DNA of 64,000 nt, taken from NCBI RefSeq assembly GCF_905171765.1, contig NC_053398.1:45786323-45850322 (forward strand), written 5' to 3'. The stretch comes from Bufo bufo (taxonomy: Eukaryota; Chordata; Amphibia; Anura; Bufonidae). Below the pieces are notes generated by a model. The model saw only the letters and a program-made list of their open reading frames with translations, was not told the DNA's origin and ran no database searches. A program made the translations under genes and the position numbers. Below, in pieces: positions 52,446 to 62,814 of the stretch (the first letter of the stretch is position 1; the number at the start of each line of letters is the position of its first letter).

Positions 52446-53615
52446 TCAAATGTTGCCTAGCCTAGCTTGGCCACTCTGACCCCTCAGCAGCTGGTGATGC
52501 TGCCGAGAGGTAACCCCGTTATGGCCAGGCTGACTAGACCCCACTGCACAATTTGTTACCTGGCTGATACTGTTGGACACATTGCAATTACTTGCACAAG
52601 GGCAATTCCTTGCAATGTGTCCTTTGTTCCCACACCTGAAACACGTGACTTGGTTTCCTGTCCTGTGTGTTTTGCAGTGTCTCGCTATGTGACCTAGGCC
52701 ACCACATGCAAAACATCTGATGTTTGCTCTGCATGACCCAGGTCCATCTACACTGCAGCCGTGCTCCCTTCTCCTGAATCTTACCATCCTCAGGGACGCA
52801 CTCTTCAACACAGTTCTTTTTCCCAAAGTCAGGGAAAAATCTCTGTTAGTCTGGACCGGCTTGACCTGATGATTTGACCGGTCACAGACTACTCTCCCCC
52901 CTTGTGGCCCTGCACAGGGCAACATTTTGGGAGATTCCGACCCTGGCTTTACGGAAAAAGAAAGGGCCGGCACCAACTTGGTGATGACTTGTTGCATGCC
53001 AGACATTAGCTGGGACCTTACAGCAACCTGAGCCTTCAATTTGGCTACCGTCACGTCAGTAGAGGCAGTCCGCTCCTTGAAGGCCTTGACCTCAGTATAA
53101 GACTGAGTCAACTTAGCCTCAATTTCCTCCTTCTGCCTCTGCAGCTCTACTAACTGTGACTCTATCTTGGCCACCTGCGCATCTCTGTCAACAGTAGACT
53201 GCACATTCTCTGCCAGCTGTGCCCGCAATGCCGAAACCTGGTCCGAATTACTGGCACAGCACTGGCAGTGAATGGCCGGAGGAATTGTCTCCGTTGACTG
53301 AGACACCAGCGCCACTTCCTTTGGCTTACAGATGCTAGCCTCAAACGTATGAACGAGTTTGGCTAGCATCCGAAGCCGTTTGGTGGCCTTGTTCAAAACC
53401 GTCCGTTTGTTAACACAAAGCTTGTCGTAACTACAAGCCTGTGCTAACAAATCGGACCACAGCATTTCTGCTGACTTGTATGTAGTGGGGAGGATGGGGT
53501 TAAATGTGCTGTGTCTGCTCAAGTGTTGCAGTGTGGGGAAGTCCATACTCACCGTTTGATGAGTGTCCATCTTCTCCTTGGCGCCGTATCTCGCAGCTGC
53601 TTGGAAGAAGTCCAT
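52446..53615 (-). CDS. Gag-like protein with two zinc knuckles
   Basis: This is a 389-codon open frame starting MDFFQAAARYGAKEK at ATG 53615, in good Kozak context (A at -3, G at +4), about 390 bases after the primer site. A heptad-rich segment around residues 125-190 (QLAENVQ...QLVELQRQKEEIEAKL) predicts a coiled coil. Two CCHC zinc knuckles follow near the C terminus (CFACGGLGHIARHC and CFRCGNKGHIARNC), each C-x2-C-x4-H-x4-C. These bind packaged RNA in retroelement capsids. No major homology region was recognised. The frame is undamaged, unlike most proteins in this window. There is no frameshift into a protease or pol frame. Confidence 0.85.
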   Translation of the reverse strand: MDFFQAAARYGAKEKMDTHQTVSMDFPTLQHLSRHSTFNPILPTTYKSAEMLWSDLLAQACSYDKLCVNKRTVLNKATKRLRMLAKLVHTFEASICKPKEVALVSQSTETIPPAIHCQCCASNSDQVSALRAQLAENVQSTVDRDAQVAKIESQLVELQRQKEEIEAKLTQSYTEVKAFKERTASTDVTVAKLKAQVAVRSQLMSGMQQVITKLVPALSFSVKPGSESPKMLPCAGPQGGRVVCDRSNHQVKPVQTNRDFSLTLGKRTVLKSASLRMVRFRRREHGCSVDGPGSCRANIRCFACGGLGHIARHCKTHRTGNQVTCFRCGNKGHIARNCPCASNCNVSNSISQVTNCAVGSSQPGHNGVTSRQHHQLLRGQSGQARLGNI

Positions 53616-54002
53616 TTTCCCTGATCGCCTCTTCCCGACCAGCCTGACTTGTACGCCGCTCCCACGAAGATGGATCTCCTTCAGTGACGTGTGCTCTTCT
53701 CCCTTGCAATCACTTGAGCGATGCTTGTTGGTGCTGTACTTTTCCGTGTCTTCTTACCCCAGCAACGGTGACCGTGTAAAGCAAATACAAAAATATTAAT
53801 TCACAGAACAATTATAGATTCTCTGCAAAAGATTTTGTTTTATTTCTGGTACTCTAAGGGAAGTATCGCTTCTCCTGTACGAATTATCGGGTCCTAGACG
53901 CTCAGACACTCCGCTGACCGCGTCTCTCCTGCCCGCTAATTCACAGTACTAGCGACCCTCAGCCTTCAGACCAAAAATAAAAGCAGAATCCACGCAGTGG
54001 GC

Positions 54003-54013
54003 CTGGCTCGCCA
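54003..54013 (-). other. Primer-binding site, tRNA-Arg type
   Basis: TGGCGAGCCAG read on the minus strand, two bases inside the 5' LTR. It complements the 3' end (CTGGCTCGCCA) of an arginine tRNA over 11 bases, then diverges. Confidence 0.7.
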
Positions 54014-54014
54014 A

Positions 54015-56525
54015 TGTAAAGGGGGGAATATTAATCACCAATATTTATGCAAATATCGATAATTAATATTCATAAATGGGAGGAGCCATCTAGTGATAAC
54101 TCCGCCCATTTATGCCTTTATATAATAACACAATACTTTCGCTATGCTCTACACTGATCACTTATGCTAACTGCATGCGCCTTACTAACTCGCTACCGCT
54201 AACAAGTACACGCTACACAAAAGGGTACAAATATAACAGTATTTATTACACCAAGCAATACACTAACAATACACTACGCACGCAGTACACTACAATACAG
54301 CACTAAATATACAATCCTAAACTACACTACACATTCCCAATTCCACCCATCAACTAACTATACAATTCACACATTCAATTATATTAACAATAACCCACCC
54401 GTCTGTACTCACTGTCCCTACAGGGTTAACGGTGGCACTGCAAAGGAGTGCAGGCCACAGACACTATAGACTCAGCACTGCAAGGGTTACTTGCAAGTGA
54501 GTGCTGAGGTTTACCAGGGTTACAGCAGGGATCAGGGACACAGCAGGGAGTGGGGGTAATCAGGGGTACAAATAGGGCCACAGGATCAGGGGTACAACAG
54601 GGGAACAGGAACAAGGGGTTACCAAGGGAAACAGGGGGACTTAAGGGTTCCACAGGATCAGGGGTACAAGGGTTCCACAGGATCAGGGGTACAACAGGGG
54701 AACAGACTGCCAGGGTAATAGGGTTACCAGGGCAGGGGAGTAACAGGGGGGTATATATCAGGGACTAAGAGCAGGGGGATATATAACAGGGACCAAGAGC
54801 AGGGGGATATATATCAGGGGGGTACAACGGGGAGGGGGGGGGGGGTATATAGAGGAATGCTACTTAGGGTAGCAGGGGGGGGGTATATAGAGGATACTTA
54901 GGGTAATGCTCGTTGTCCAGGGAGGCTCGTTGGTCCAGGGGGCCGCTCTGTACAGAGCGTCGATCGCGCTCTCCTCTGGGGAAGGGGGGGCGGCAGGGGT
55001 CCGGTCGTGGGTCCTTGTGTCGGAGCAGGTGGGGGCCCAGACCCTCTCTTCCTTGGGCCGGCCTGAGCGCCGATGCGCTCTCCAGCTGGGGGGCCCCGAT
55101 CCTAACTTAGGCAGGGGGACCGCTTCGTCCTAAGCGCCGATGCGCTTATCCAGGTGGGGGGCCCTCTCCTAACAGACAGAGTGCCGGGGCCGCCGGATAT
55201 TTATCCCCCCGGCGGCCCGCACTCCCGCGCCACCAGGGGGCGCGCGCGCGCCCCCATCATCCACGTGGGCCGGCGCAGTGATATGACGTCACTGCGCCGG
55301 CCAGCACATCGGGGACGCGCTGCAGACAGGCAGGAGAAGCCTTTGATCTCCCGCCTGCTGCACCTAGCATTCCGGACAGTGCGATAGTAATCGCACTGTC
55401 GGAATGCACATAATAGAAGGAGGAGAGGCTTCTCCTCTTCTTCTATCATGTGTAATTATCTCCAGCGGCGCCGGGGATAATTACAACAAAGGGCTCAGAT
55501 TCTGTTGAATCTGAGCTCTTTGTATCCATCAGGATGACCGGACCCTTGTCCGGTCATTCTGATGCAATTAGCCAGATTGCATCGGTGCGAATGCTTGGGG
55601 CACATTCACACCGATGCACCTGGTTTCAGTTGTAGGAGGGGGGGGGGGGGAATATATAGAATATACATGTGTATTGATGCTTGGGGCACATCCATACACA
55701 TGTATACATTAATTCTAAGGGGGATTATAACTCACATAAGGGGCCACATTCATGTATATAAGGGGGCACAGATAAGGGGGCACCAGCCCCTACAATATAA
55801 GGGGACACCAGCCCCTACATTATCAGGGGGCACCAGCCCCTACATTATCAGGGGGCACCAGCCCCTACATTATCAGGGGGCACCAGCCCCTACATTATCA
55901 GGGGGCACCAGCCCCTACATTATCAGGGGGCACCAGCCCCTACATTATCAGGGGGCACCAGCCCCTACATTATCAGGGGGCACCAGCCCCTACATTATCA
56001 GGGGGCACCAGCCCCTACATTATCAGGGGGCACCAGCCCCTACATTATCAGGGGACACATATTTCCCACAGGGGCCATGTATACATTAATTCTAAGGGGG
56101 ATTATAACTCACATAAGGGGCCACATTCATGTATATAAGGGGGCACAGATAAGGGGGCACCAGCCCCTACAATATAAGGGGACACCAGCCCCTACATTAT
56201 CAGGGGGCACCAGCCCCTACATTATCAGGGGGCACCAGCCCCTACATTATCAGGGGGCACCAGCCCCTACATTATCAGGGGGCACCAGCCCCTACATTAT
56301 CAGGGGGCACCAGCCCCTACATTATCAGGGGGCACATATTTCCCACAGGGGCCAGCATGAGCCCCTGGGGATCACCATGGGCAGACGTGCGCAGATGCTG
56401 GGCACATCTGCGCACATCGTCCCATGATGCTATGTCTAATGTATGCACATATATACCATACATGCCCGCACGAGTTTGCAGGCATGCATGGATATATATG
56501 CATACATCTCAACCGTTCCTCAACA
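54015..56525 (-). repeat. Right LTR (5' LTR, 2511 bp)
   Basis: This is nearly identical to the left LTR, but longer for two reasons. About 55 bp (CCAGCGGCGCCGGGGATAAT region, about 55452-55505) are absent from the left copy. A block of about 370 bp with the 25-bp minisatellite is present twice, giving 11 and 7 units. The CTCF-like motif is at 55230-55243 and the CRE at 55284-55291. Confidence 0.9.
55770..56335. repeat. 25-bp minisatellite in the LTR
   Basis: The unit is GGGGGCACCAGCCCCTACAT plus TATCA, in two blocks (55776-56052 and 56155-56335) separated by a copy of the preceding LTR sequence. GGGGCACCAGCCCC is itself a small palindrome. The long frames across it are an effect of a 25-bp unit read three times (75 bases). 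Confidence 0.9.
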
Positions 56526-57488
56526 GTATTGCACATTTATATGTGAATTTCAGATTGTACATGTTTTCGTTCAGATATGATACAAAAGATACATTTCCCT
56601 GCCAAATAAATAGCAGATCATCAATTAATCTGCCGTACCATCTTATCCTCTGAACGAAAGGATTGTTCACATTGTAAATAAATTGGTCTTCCCAAATTTG
56701 CTAGCAAAGGGGAGTATTTTGCTCCCATAGGGACACCTTTCCTTTGAACAAAGTATTTTTTATCAAAAAGAAAAAATGTAATATCCAAAACATAATTACA
56801 AAGCTACTGTACTTAAATAAGTGATACGATAGAGCCCCAATGGCCATGTTGTGAGGTATAGATGGATATAATGCTACCACATCACAACTAAGGCCTACAT
56901 TATGGCTGTCCCACTTTTTATTTGTTACAATTACATAGACCCCCTTTGGAATGTCTTAAGTATCGTGGTATCCTCTGCACCAGTGACTGTAGAAGGCTAT
57001 CTAACCAGGCTCCAGTTTTCTCACAAAGAGATCCCACCCCAGAGACAATAAGTCTCAGCGAAGGGGGTGAGATCCCCTTGTGGATTTTTGGTAGGCCATA
57101 TATACGATGGGTACAACAGGGTTATTTGTTAACATAAATTGACCCTGTTTTTTTTTGGAGATAACCATTAGATGAATACCTTCTGATATGAGTTGTGCAA
57201 GTTCGGTTTGGAACTGAGGAGTGGGGTCATTCTCCAAACTGGAGTAAATGTCGGTATTATTTAACATAGAATACATTTGTGTATTATACATGTCTTTGTC
57301 CGTGACAACCACACTGCCCCTCTTTATCTGCCACTTTAATAACCAAATCAGTATCACTTTGTAGTTGACTTAAAGTGCAAGGTGTAGGGATGGAGTAAGG
57401 TTGTCATGCTGCCATGTCCGCATATCCATATCATGCAATTTCTTAATTTCTCTCAGCATTACATTTTCAAATCTATCCATTACCTCCA
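56526..57488 (-). pseudogene. Penelope-like element, reverse transcriptase part
   Basis: On the minus strand from 57488: an N-terminal stretch (LREIKKLHDMDMRTWQHDNL), then GGSVVVTDKDMYNTQMYSML, NDPTPQFQTELAQLI, a LPKIHK-like block near 57090, LRLIVSGVGSL and a VALYPSIPHNMAIGALSYHL block near 56830. These are the RT motifs of Penelope-like elements (VADKGG..., YGLPKIHK, SLYTSIPH). There are several frameshifts. The LTR element cuts the RT in its later part, and a pogo-type fragment abuts its start. Confidence 0.78.
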
Positions 57489-58035
57489 CTCTGGATTGCA
57501 ATGAATAAAATGAGGGATTGGAATGCAGCCAGCACTCACCGCGCTAAAGACATGAAGAAATTTCTTCACGAAAGAATAATAGATCAAATAATGATTCCTG
57601 CAGGAATGACGGCCTATCTCCAGACTCTTGATATTGCAATAAACAAGCCATTCAAGGACAATTTGCGCTTAGAAATTAATGACTACATTGAAAATAGAAT
57701 GGAGAGAAATCAGCGTGGAAACTTTGTGAAACCTAAACTGCAAGAGGTTGTGACTTAGGTGAAGAATTCATGGGAGAAAATCACTGACAGTTGCATTGCA
57801 AATGCACTACGAGCAGGCTACCTTGACAAGAAGTACTCATTTAAGGACAGTGCTATTGCTAAACATGAGAGATTTGGTCCACTGATTCTGAAAGAAATGG
57901 AGTCACAAGAAATTGACCAGGAAATTCAGGGTTTGGATTGTTATGATGATGTTCCAGAAGATGATTACATGACTGTCATTGAAAAAATCTTACTTTGTGT
58001 TCATACCGGTAAATACCGGTATCAGTATCAGTAAA
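57489..58035 (+). pseudogene. pogo/Tigger-type transposase, C-terminal fragment
   Basis: Two adjoining open stretches in the same frame are separated by one TAG (57756-57758, at the Trp of VTWVKNSW). The wording IMIPAGMTAYLQTLDIAINK and ALRAGYLDK is that of the last third of DDE_1-type (pogo/Tigger/jerky) transposases, after the second catalytic Asp. The N-terminal DNA-binding domains and first catalytic residues are missing. The sequence starts abruptly at the Penelope border. Confidence 0.72.
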
Positions 58036-58203
58036 TGTACCATAGATTGTTGTACATGGAAATAATGGTACTGTAGTAACAAGAAATTCTTGATACCGTA
58101 GGATTCACAGTTTGTCTGGTTATGCTGGTTTGTGATGACAATACTACCGTACCGTATACAGGTACGTAATAAATTTCCTTTTTTTTGTTCAACCATCAAT
58201 GTG

Positions 58204-58317
58204 TACCGTATTTTTCTTCATGAAAAAATAAGACATCCCCTGAAAATAAGACCTAGCGAATCTTTGGGAGCAAAAATTAATATAAGACACTGTCTTATTT
58301 TCGGGGAAACAGGGTAT
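58204..58317. repeat. pogo/Tigger-type terminal repeat
   Basis: ACCGTATTTTTCTTCATG, then GAAAATAAGACC, and inverted at the other side GTCTTATTTTCGGGG. These AATAAGAC-type inverted repeats are typical of pogo/Tigger ends and MITEs and follow the transposase fragment. Confidence 0.5.
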
Positions 58318-58553
58318 CTAGCATGATCTGCATGCTCAGAGAACTTTGCAAACTTCCCTGAGCATCCACATCATATTATATAAGTGCATGTGCATCATGT
58401 CATTTTTTTTTGTGTACTTGCAGGTACTATCTAGCATGATCTGCATGCTCAGAGAATTTTGCAAACTTCCCTGAGCATCCACATCATATTATATAAGTGC
58501 ACGTGCATCATGTCATTTCCTTTTAGTGTACTTGCAGGTACTTTATTTAATAC
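58318..58553. repeat. 118-bp tandem duplication
   Basis: ATCTAGCATGATCTGCATGC...CTTGCAGGTACT is present twice in a row (about 58317-58434 and 58435-58550) with a few differences. It is noncoding. Confidence 0.85.
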
Positions 58554-58631
58554 ATTTTGAAATTGTATTGTGCCATTAAAAAATTCACACTATATTCATT
58601 TTTTTCTTTAATTAATTTTATTTAAATACAG

Positions 58632-59455
58632 TCAAAAACTTAAAAACAAGATGGCACTCATGCCGTGATCAATTTCGGCGGGAGGAGACGTAAAAAAAAA
58701 GGACGTAGTGGCGATAGTGGTGAAAAAAAAAACCAACCATATCTATACACCCAGCAACTTCAGTTCCTGAAGCCCATTTTTGAAATGCGGCCGTAAGTTT
58801 ATTTATGGTATTTAAAAAATAAATAAAAATAAATATATAAATTGAAATTATTAATTAAAAATTCTTATTTTATTCCTTATTAAGAACTGTCGACAGTCTG
58901 GATGAAGGCCCATCTGAAACACGGTCTGTGGATAGTAATCAGGTGATGTCACCTCCGGACCCCTGCTCTCCAGCGCGTACACCACCGCAGCCTTCTATTC
59001 CACCAGCTGACCTTCCGGATGAACCCCAGACTAGCAGAGCATCCAGGAAGAGGAGACGACAGAGTCCCACTCCGCAGCCTATTTCGGGATCAAATACTCG
59101 AGAACTGGTGGATACTCACGTTCTCGAGTATTTATCCCGAAACAGGCCGGAGTGCCAGGAGGACTCTATAATGCTAGGACTGGGACCATTTCTACAAAGA
59201 GTACCACGGTCAAGGCAGCATATGTGCGTGTCGTCATTGACTGCTGTCCTTGAATTATTTGCTGGGCCAATAATGCCCATGAATATTTTTAATTCTTTAA
59301 ATGAGGTGAGAAAAAAATTGCATGTAACGTCTGACCAGCCAACGTTTGAGCCAGTATTGAGCCAGCCTCAAAGGGTCACACGAGTTTACCCCCCCGCCTC
59401 TACCTCCTCAACATGTGAGGGTTACTCTTTTACCCAAGACCTGTATGAGTTATGA
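58632..59455 (+). pseudogene. Harbinger MADF-protein gene (5' truncated)
   Basis: Exon 2 is 58632-58792 (acceptor TTTAAATACAG, donor GTAAGT) and exon 3 is 58885-59455. Exon 2 starts VKNLKTRWHSCRDQFRRE, the second half of a MADF domain, and ends QQLQFLKPIFEMRP. Seven extra bases in its middle break the frame. Exon 3 is open for 190 codons: a proline-rich linker, a KRRRQ basic patch (likely nuclear localisation), then VDTHVLEYLSRNR... to QDLYEL. Exon 1 (start of the MADF domain) is missing to the left. It faces the HARBI1-like gene, which is the usual Harbinger layout. Confidence 0.8.
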
Positions 59456-59577
59456 TTTTTTTTCTTTTTATAATTTTTTTTTGATTCAAACACATTTATG
59501 TCTTTTTCATATTGTTTTATTAATTCAGGTAACTCTAGATGAAATACACAACTAGATTGGAAGAGGTTGCACCTTAC

Positions 59578-59712
59578 AGGATTCATCTAACTGCGGCCTT
59601 TCAGCTGTTGGAAAACTACAACTCCCACCATGCCATGTAGTAGGCTGATAGCTGTAGGCAGTATGGGAGTTGTAGTTTTGAAACAGCTGGAGGGTCGAGT
59701 TTGGCCATCCCT
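59578..59712. mobile_element. Small MITE (same family as 10986-11129)
   Basis: CAGGATTCATCTAACTGCGG on the left and, inverted, CAGGGATGGCCAAACTCGAC on the right, with inner arms AAACTACAACTCCCACCATG and partner. It lies between the two Harbinger genes. Confidence 0.6.
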
Positions 59713-60014
59713 GGTAGCCATTCAATAATTTTATGGCCTCTAATTACACACGGCCATTGGGCGGCCATGGCTGTGCCTGACTACATTCAGCCGTGATATA
59801 GCATAAAGTTTGTTTCTATATCCCAATGAGGTATTAGTCAGTTTTTGGATAAATTATTGATTAAATGTTTTAATGATTCTCCAAAATACCTTAGCTCGCA
59901 AGCCAACGTCAAGGCTCCTCATTATATTGCGAGTCCCTAATCTAATCTAACAATATGGGAACTAACTAACTTGAAAATTATTTTAAATTAATTTAGATAA
60001 CCATAACCCAAAAA

Positions 60015-61300
60015 TTAACGACGTGTACCACGGATGCAGTTCAGCTGCCATGATAATGCACCCTCTCTACTAATGAAGTAATCGGCAAAGAGTTCTCGAA
60101 CTGCTAGTCCAGCAGATCCAGGCCTTCCTTGCGGATTATGGTCTAATCCAACAGATGTGGTTGTTGGAAAAGGGGCCACTTCAGGTTCAGAGGGTGCATC
60201 ATGAATCCTGGTGAAGTTGTGTAAAATCACACATGCCTGTATCACCAGGGTGGCATTTTGCGGACTCATTTGCAAGGATGACAAGAACACTCTCCATTTA
60301 TTGGACAGTATCCCAAAAGCACATTCTACATATCGACGTGCACGAGACAGACGATAATTAAATATGCGCTTTTGGTCATCCAAATCGCGTCTAGGAAAAG
60401 GTCGCATTACATGTGGAGATAATGCAAACCCTTCGTCTGCCACGATTACAAATGGAGCAACTGAAGCAGAAGAGCAAGGCAAGTTGGTTGGCGCGAAGCC
60501 GTTCACCCATTCGGGAAGAACAGAAGATGCGGGCGTCTGCTGTGCTTCCATAGGCCCCAATATCAACAATAATAAATCTATAATTACTGTCAACTAATGC
60601 CAACAGCACTATAGAAAAATATTGTTTAAAATTAAAATACTGGGACCCTGAGTGAGGCGGTTTCTTAACACGTATGTGTTTGCCATCCAATGCCCCTAGA
60701 CAGTTTGGAAACTGCGCAGATTGATAAAACCCATCAGCAATTCTAAGCCAATCTTCTGCCTTGGGTTGGGGCATCACCTCATCTCTGAGTCGCTGCCAGA
60801 TAAGATGACATGTGTGACAGACGATCCCAGATATCGTTGAGATTCCCAGCAGATACTCATAATGCAAAGATGCAAAAGAGTTCCCAGTCGCAAGGAATCT
60901 GTGAAGAGAAAAATGACATTATTAAGTTTCTGTTTTTTTTAAAATTTATTTTCAATAAATAATATAGGATAGACTAGTAAACTTACCTCAACGTGACTAG
61001 AAGTCTTTCTTCAGGTGAGATGCTGCGCCTCATGTTGGTGTCCTGGAAAGTGAGCCCAGAACGGAGAGACGCGAGCAACATATCAAATGTCTGTACAGAC
61101 ATACGTCAGTAACCCTGGAATTTATCAGGGTGCAGCCGTAAGTCAAAGTATAATTTGTGAAAGTGGCCCTTCTGTAGACGCTGCGAGACAATGGGATGAA
61201 CCCACCGCCTCCTCCTCAGTTCTTCAGACAGCATTGCTGGCTGCTGTCCAAATCTGCGAGAAATTAGCCAGTACAGAAGAACCTCTCGATGATTAGCCAT
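60015..61300 (-). pseudogene. Harbinger HARBI1-like transposase
   Basis: Exon 1 is 60987-61300 (MANHREVLLYWLISRRF, donor GTAAGT). An 88-bp intron (60899-60986) follows, then exon 2 is 60015-60898. The catalytic residues are D in GALDGKH, D in VADEGF and E in YVECAFGIL. Two defects are visible: TGA at about 61106 (where the other copy has Cys in SYCRMS) and a frameshift near 60478 after GERLRANQLAL. The other HARBI1-like copy (25846-29104) is intact at both places but has a stop elsewhere. The two copies are clearly related but well diverged, so they are separate insertions. Confidence 0.85.
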
Positions 61301-61575
61301 GATAGACCAGAAATATAGCACGAAACAGATGCCGACCAAGCACAAGTCTCACACTAAGCTCTCGGTGCAATCAAAGCCAGACAAAATGGCGATCAAGCTA
61401 TCTGACAGGAATTATTTATATAACTTTTTTTTTTCTGCACAGAGATCTTTATATAAAAATTACAAAGACACCTTCCGTTTTTTTGTGGATCCGCAAAAAA
61501 CGGAACATCATCCGTTCTGGTTTTTCACGGAAGAACGGATCCGAAAAACACACACGGTCGTCTGAATGAGGCCTT
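61301..61575. other. Harbinger right terminus
   Basis: This is the leader of the HARBI1-like gene with CCGTTTTTTTGTGGATCCGC and ACGGATCCGAAAAACACAC repeats, ending GTCTGAATGAGGCC-TTA. It is the inverse of the GGCCTCATGCACACGACCG-type MITE end at 36.76/37.2 kb. Confidence 0.6.
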
Positions 61576-61735
61576 AGTCAAAGTTTCTGCCATAGTTCTC
61601 AGCATGCATGGACTGGCAGTTCTTACACAAGAGCAGTTTGTCGCAGTTCTTGCAGTTTACACGACTGCAGTTGGAGTTAACAGGCACAGTTTTCTCTTTG
61701 GAGTTATTAGGCTCACACTGCACTTCACTAGATCA
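61576..61735 (-). other. Short cysteine-rich open stretch, unidentified
   Basis: On the minus strand about 50 codons are open, beginning after an AG acceptor-like site and containing VNCKNCDKLLLCKNC (C-x2-C-x5-C-x2-C), ending NYGRNFD at the Harbinger TTA border. It could be a piece of a host exon cut by the Harbinger insertion, or chance. I do not recognise the protein. Confidence 0.25.
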
Positions 61736-61886
61736 CTAGCTTATGCATCCAGGAACAAAGGGATGGCCTATTGAAAGGATATGTAAGGCAACACAATCAC
61801 GGGAAGGTCCCCGCCGTCAGACTTAGTGCTGCACATTTTTGGTCACATTGAAAAAAGCGTGAAAAAAAGAAGCCGCATGTCCCATC

Positions 61887-62229
61887 TAAGGCTGGGTTCA
61901 CACTTGAGCGTTTTACAGCGCGTTCAAACGCGCAGTATAACGCTCAACACATGAAAACCAATGCTTCCCTATGGCCCTGGTTCTCACTTGAGCGTTTTAC
62001 AGCGCTGAAAAACGCGCTGTAAAACGCCCTACGCTCAAACAAGTTCTTGAGCTTCTTTGGGGCGTTTTGTCGCGCGTTTGCGGCCATAGGATAGCATAGG
62101 AACGCGCATATATGCTATTTTGAGCGTTTGTGACCATCAAAACGCGCGTACGAACGCACATTTGGCACATAGCAACAGGCCATAAAAGGACACACCCCTA
62201 GTGAGAGGCTAATGTGCAGCCTGAGCAAC
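61887..62229 (+). mobile_element. Harbinger-type 5' terminus (third element)
   Basis: It begins TAAGGCTGGGTTCACACTTG, with repeated GAGCGTTTTACAGCGC and AAACGCGC motifs in both orientations. It runs directly into a MADF exon, so it is the end of a Harbinger element and not only a MITE. Confidence 0.55.
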
Positions 62230-62413
62230 ATGGAGGAAGCAGGCTGTGATAGTGAGACTCTGATCAGGCTTGTGCGTTCCAAACGCTGCCTGTATGACAT
62301 CCAGGATGCCAATTTCAAAAATAGGATAAGCAGGAAACAGGCATGGGAGGACATTGGCCGTACCATCTGGCCACAGTGGATGAGCTTGTCCAAAACTGCA
62401 AAAGAAGGCCAAG
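62230..62413 (+). pseudogene. MADF gene, first exon of a third Harbinger
   Basis: ATG 62230 opens MEEAGCDSETLIRLVRSKRC, then LYDIQDANFKNRISRKQAWE and DIGRTIWPQW. This is the first half of a MADF domain. It ends AAG followed by a GTATTG donor (phase 1), as in the exon at 23873-24053 (181 vs 184 bases). The later exons are not found before the end of the window. A MITE and the palindromic array follow. Confidence 0.65.
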
Positions 62414-62489
62414 GTATTGACATGTGTGTTCTGAGTGTAAAAAGGAACTCCTTGTGTGCACTGGTGTAAAAACTATATGTAATAGTCCA

Positions 62490-62640
62490 GCCCAGCTCTA
62501 CCTGCGGCCCTCCAGCTGTGGTCTAACTACAACTCCCAATATGCTGTGCTGTATTTTACTTGCTGTAACCTGTCCAGGCATGCATGGAGTTGTAGTTTTG
62601 CTACAGCTGGAGGGCTGCAGCTTCACCCTCCCTGTTCTAG
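62490..62640. mobile_element. Small MITE (same family as 10986-11129)
   Basis: CTGCGGCCCTCCAGCTGTGG on the left pairs with the inverse of CTACAGCTGGAGGGCTGCAG on the right, with AACTACAACTCCCAATATGC and GCATGGAGTTGTAGTTTTGC as inner arms. Confidence 0.6.
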
Positions 62641-62814
62641 TATATGGGCAGTCAATGTTTCCCGTCACCCACATTCTGGCACAATGTAGTGGGGCAGTAT
62701 GCTCAATTTGCACTTGTTCCACTGTGTTTCGCCAGATGGCGCTGTTCCAATCTGGAAATGTATTCGAAAATCAAATTGTGGCCTACATTTGTGGCTCGGA
62801 TTGGTGGTATAAAG

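Larger units (their letters stand above)
47988..56525 (-). mobile_element. LTR retroelement, 8.5 kb, gag but no pol
   Basis: The two long terminal repeats are 47988-50064 and 54015-56525. They start TG and end CA, and are flanked by the 5-bp duplication GTATT (47983-47987, 56526-56530). The orientation is minus: just inside the right LTR, TGGCGAGCCAG (54013-54003) matches the 3' end of an arginine tRNA as primer site, and Gag follows. The 3.95-kb interior has one long frame (Gag). I see no protease, RT, RNase H or integrase, so it depends on other elements. The LTRs are alike except for repeat-number changes, so the insertion is young. It could be an endogenous retrovirus or another LTR class. 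The Gag does not decide it for me. Confidence 0.85.
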
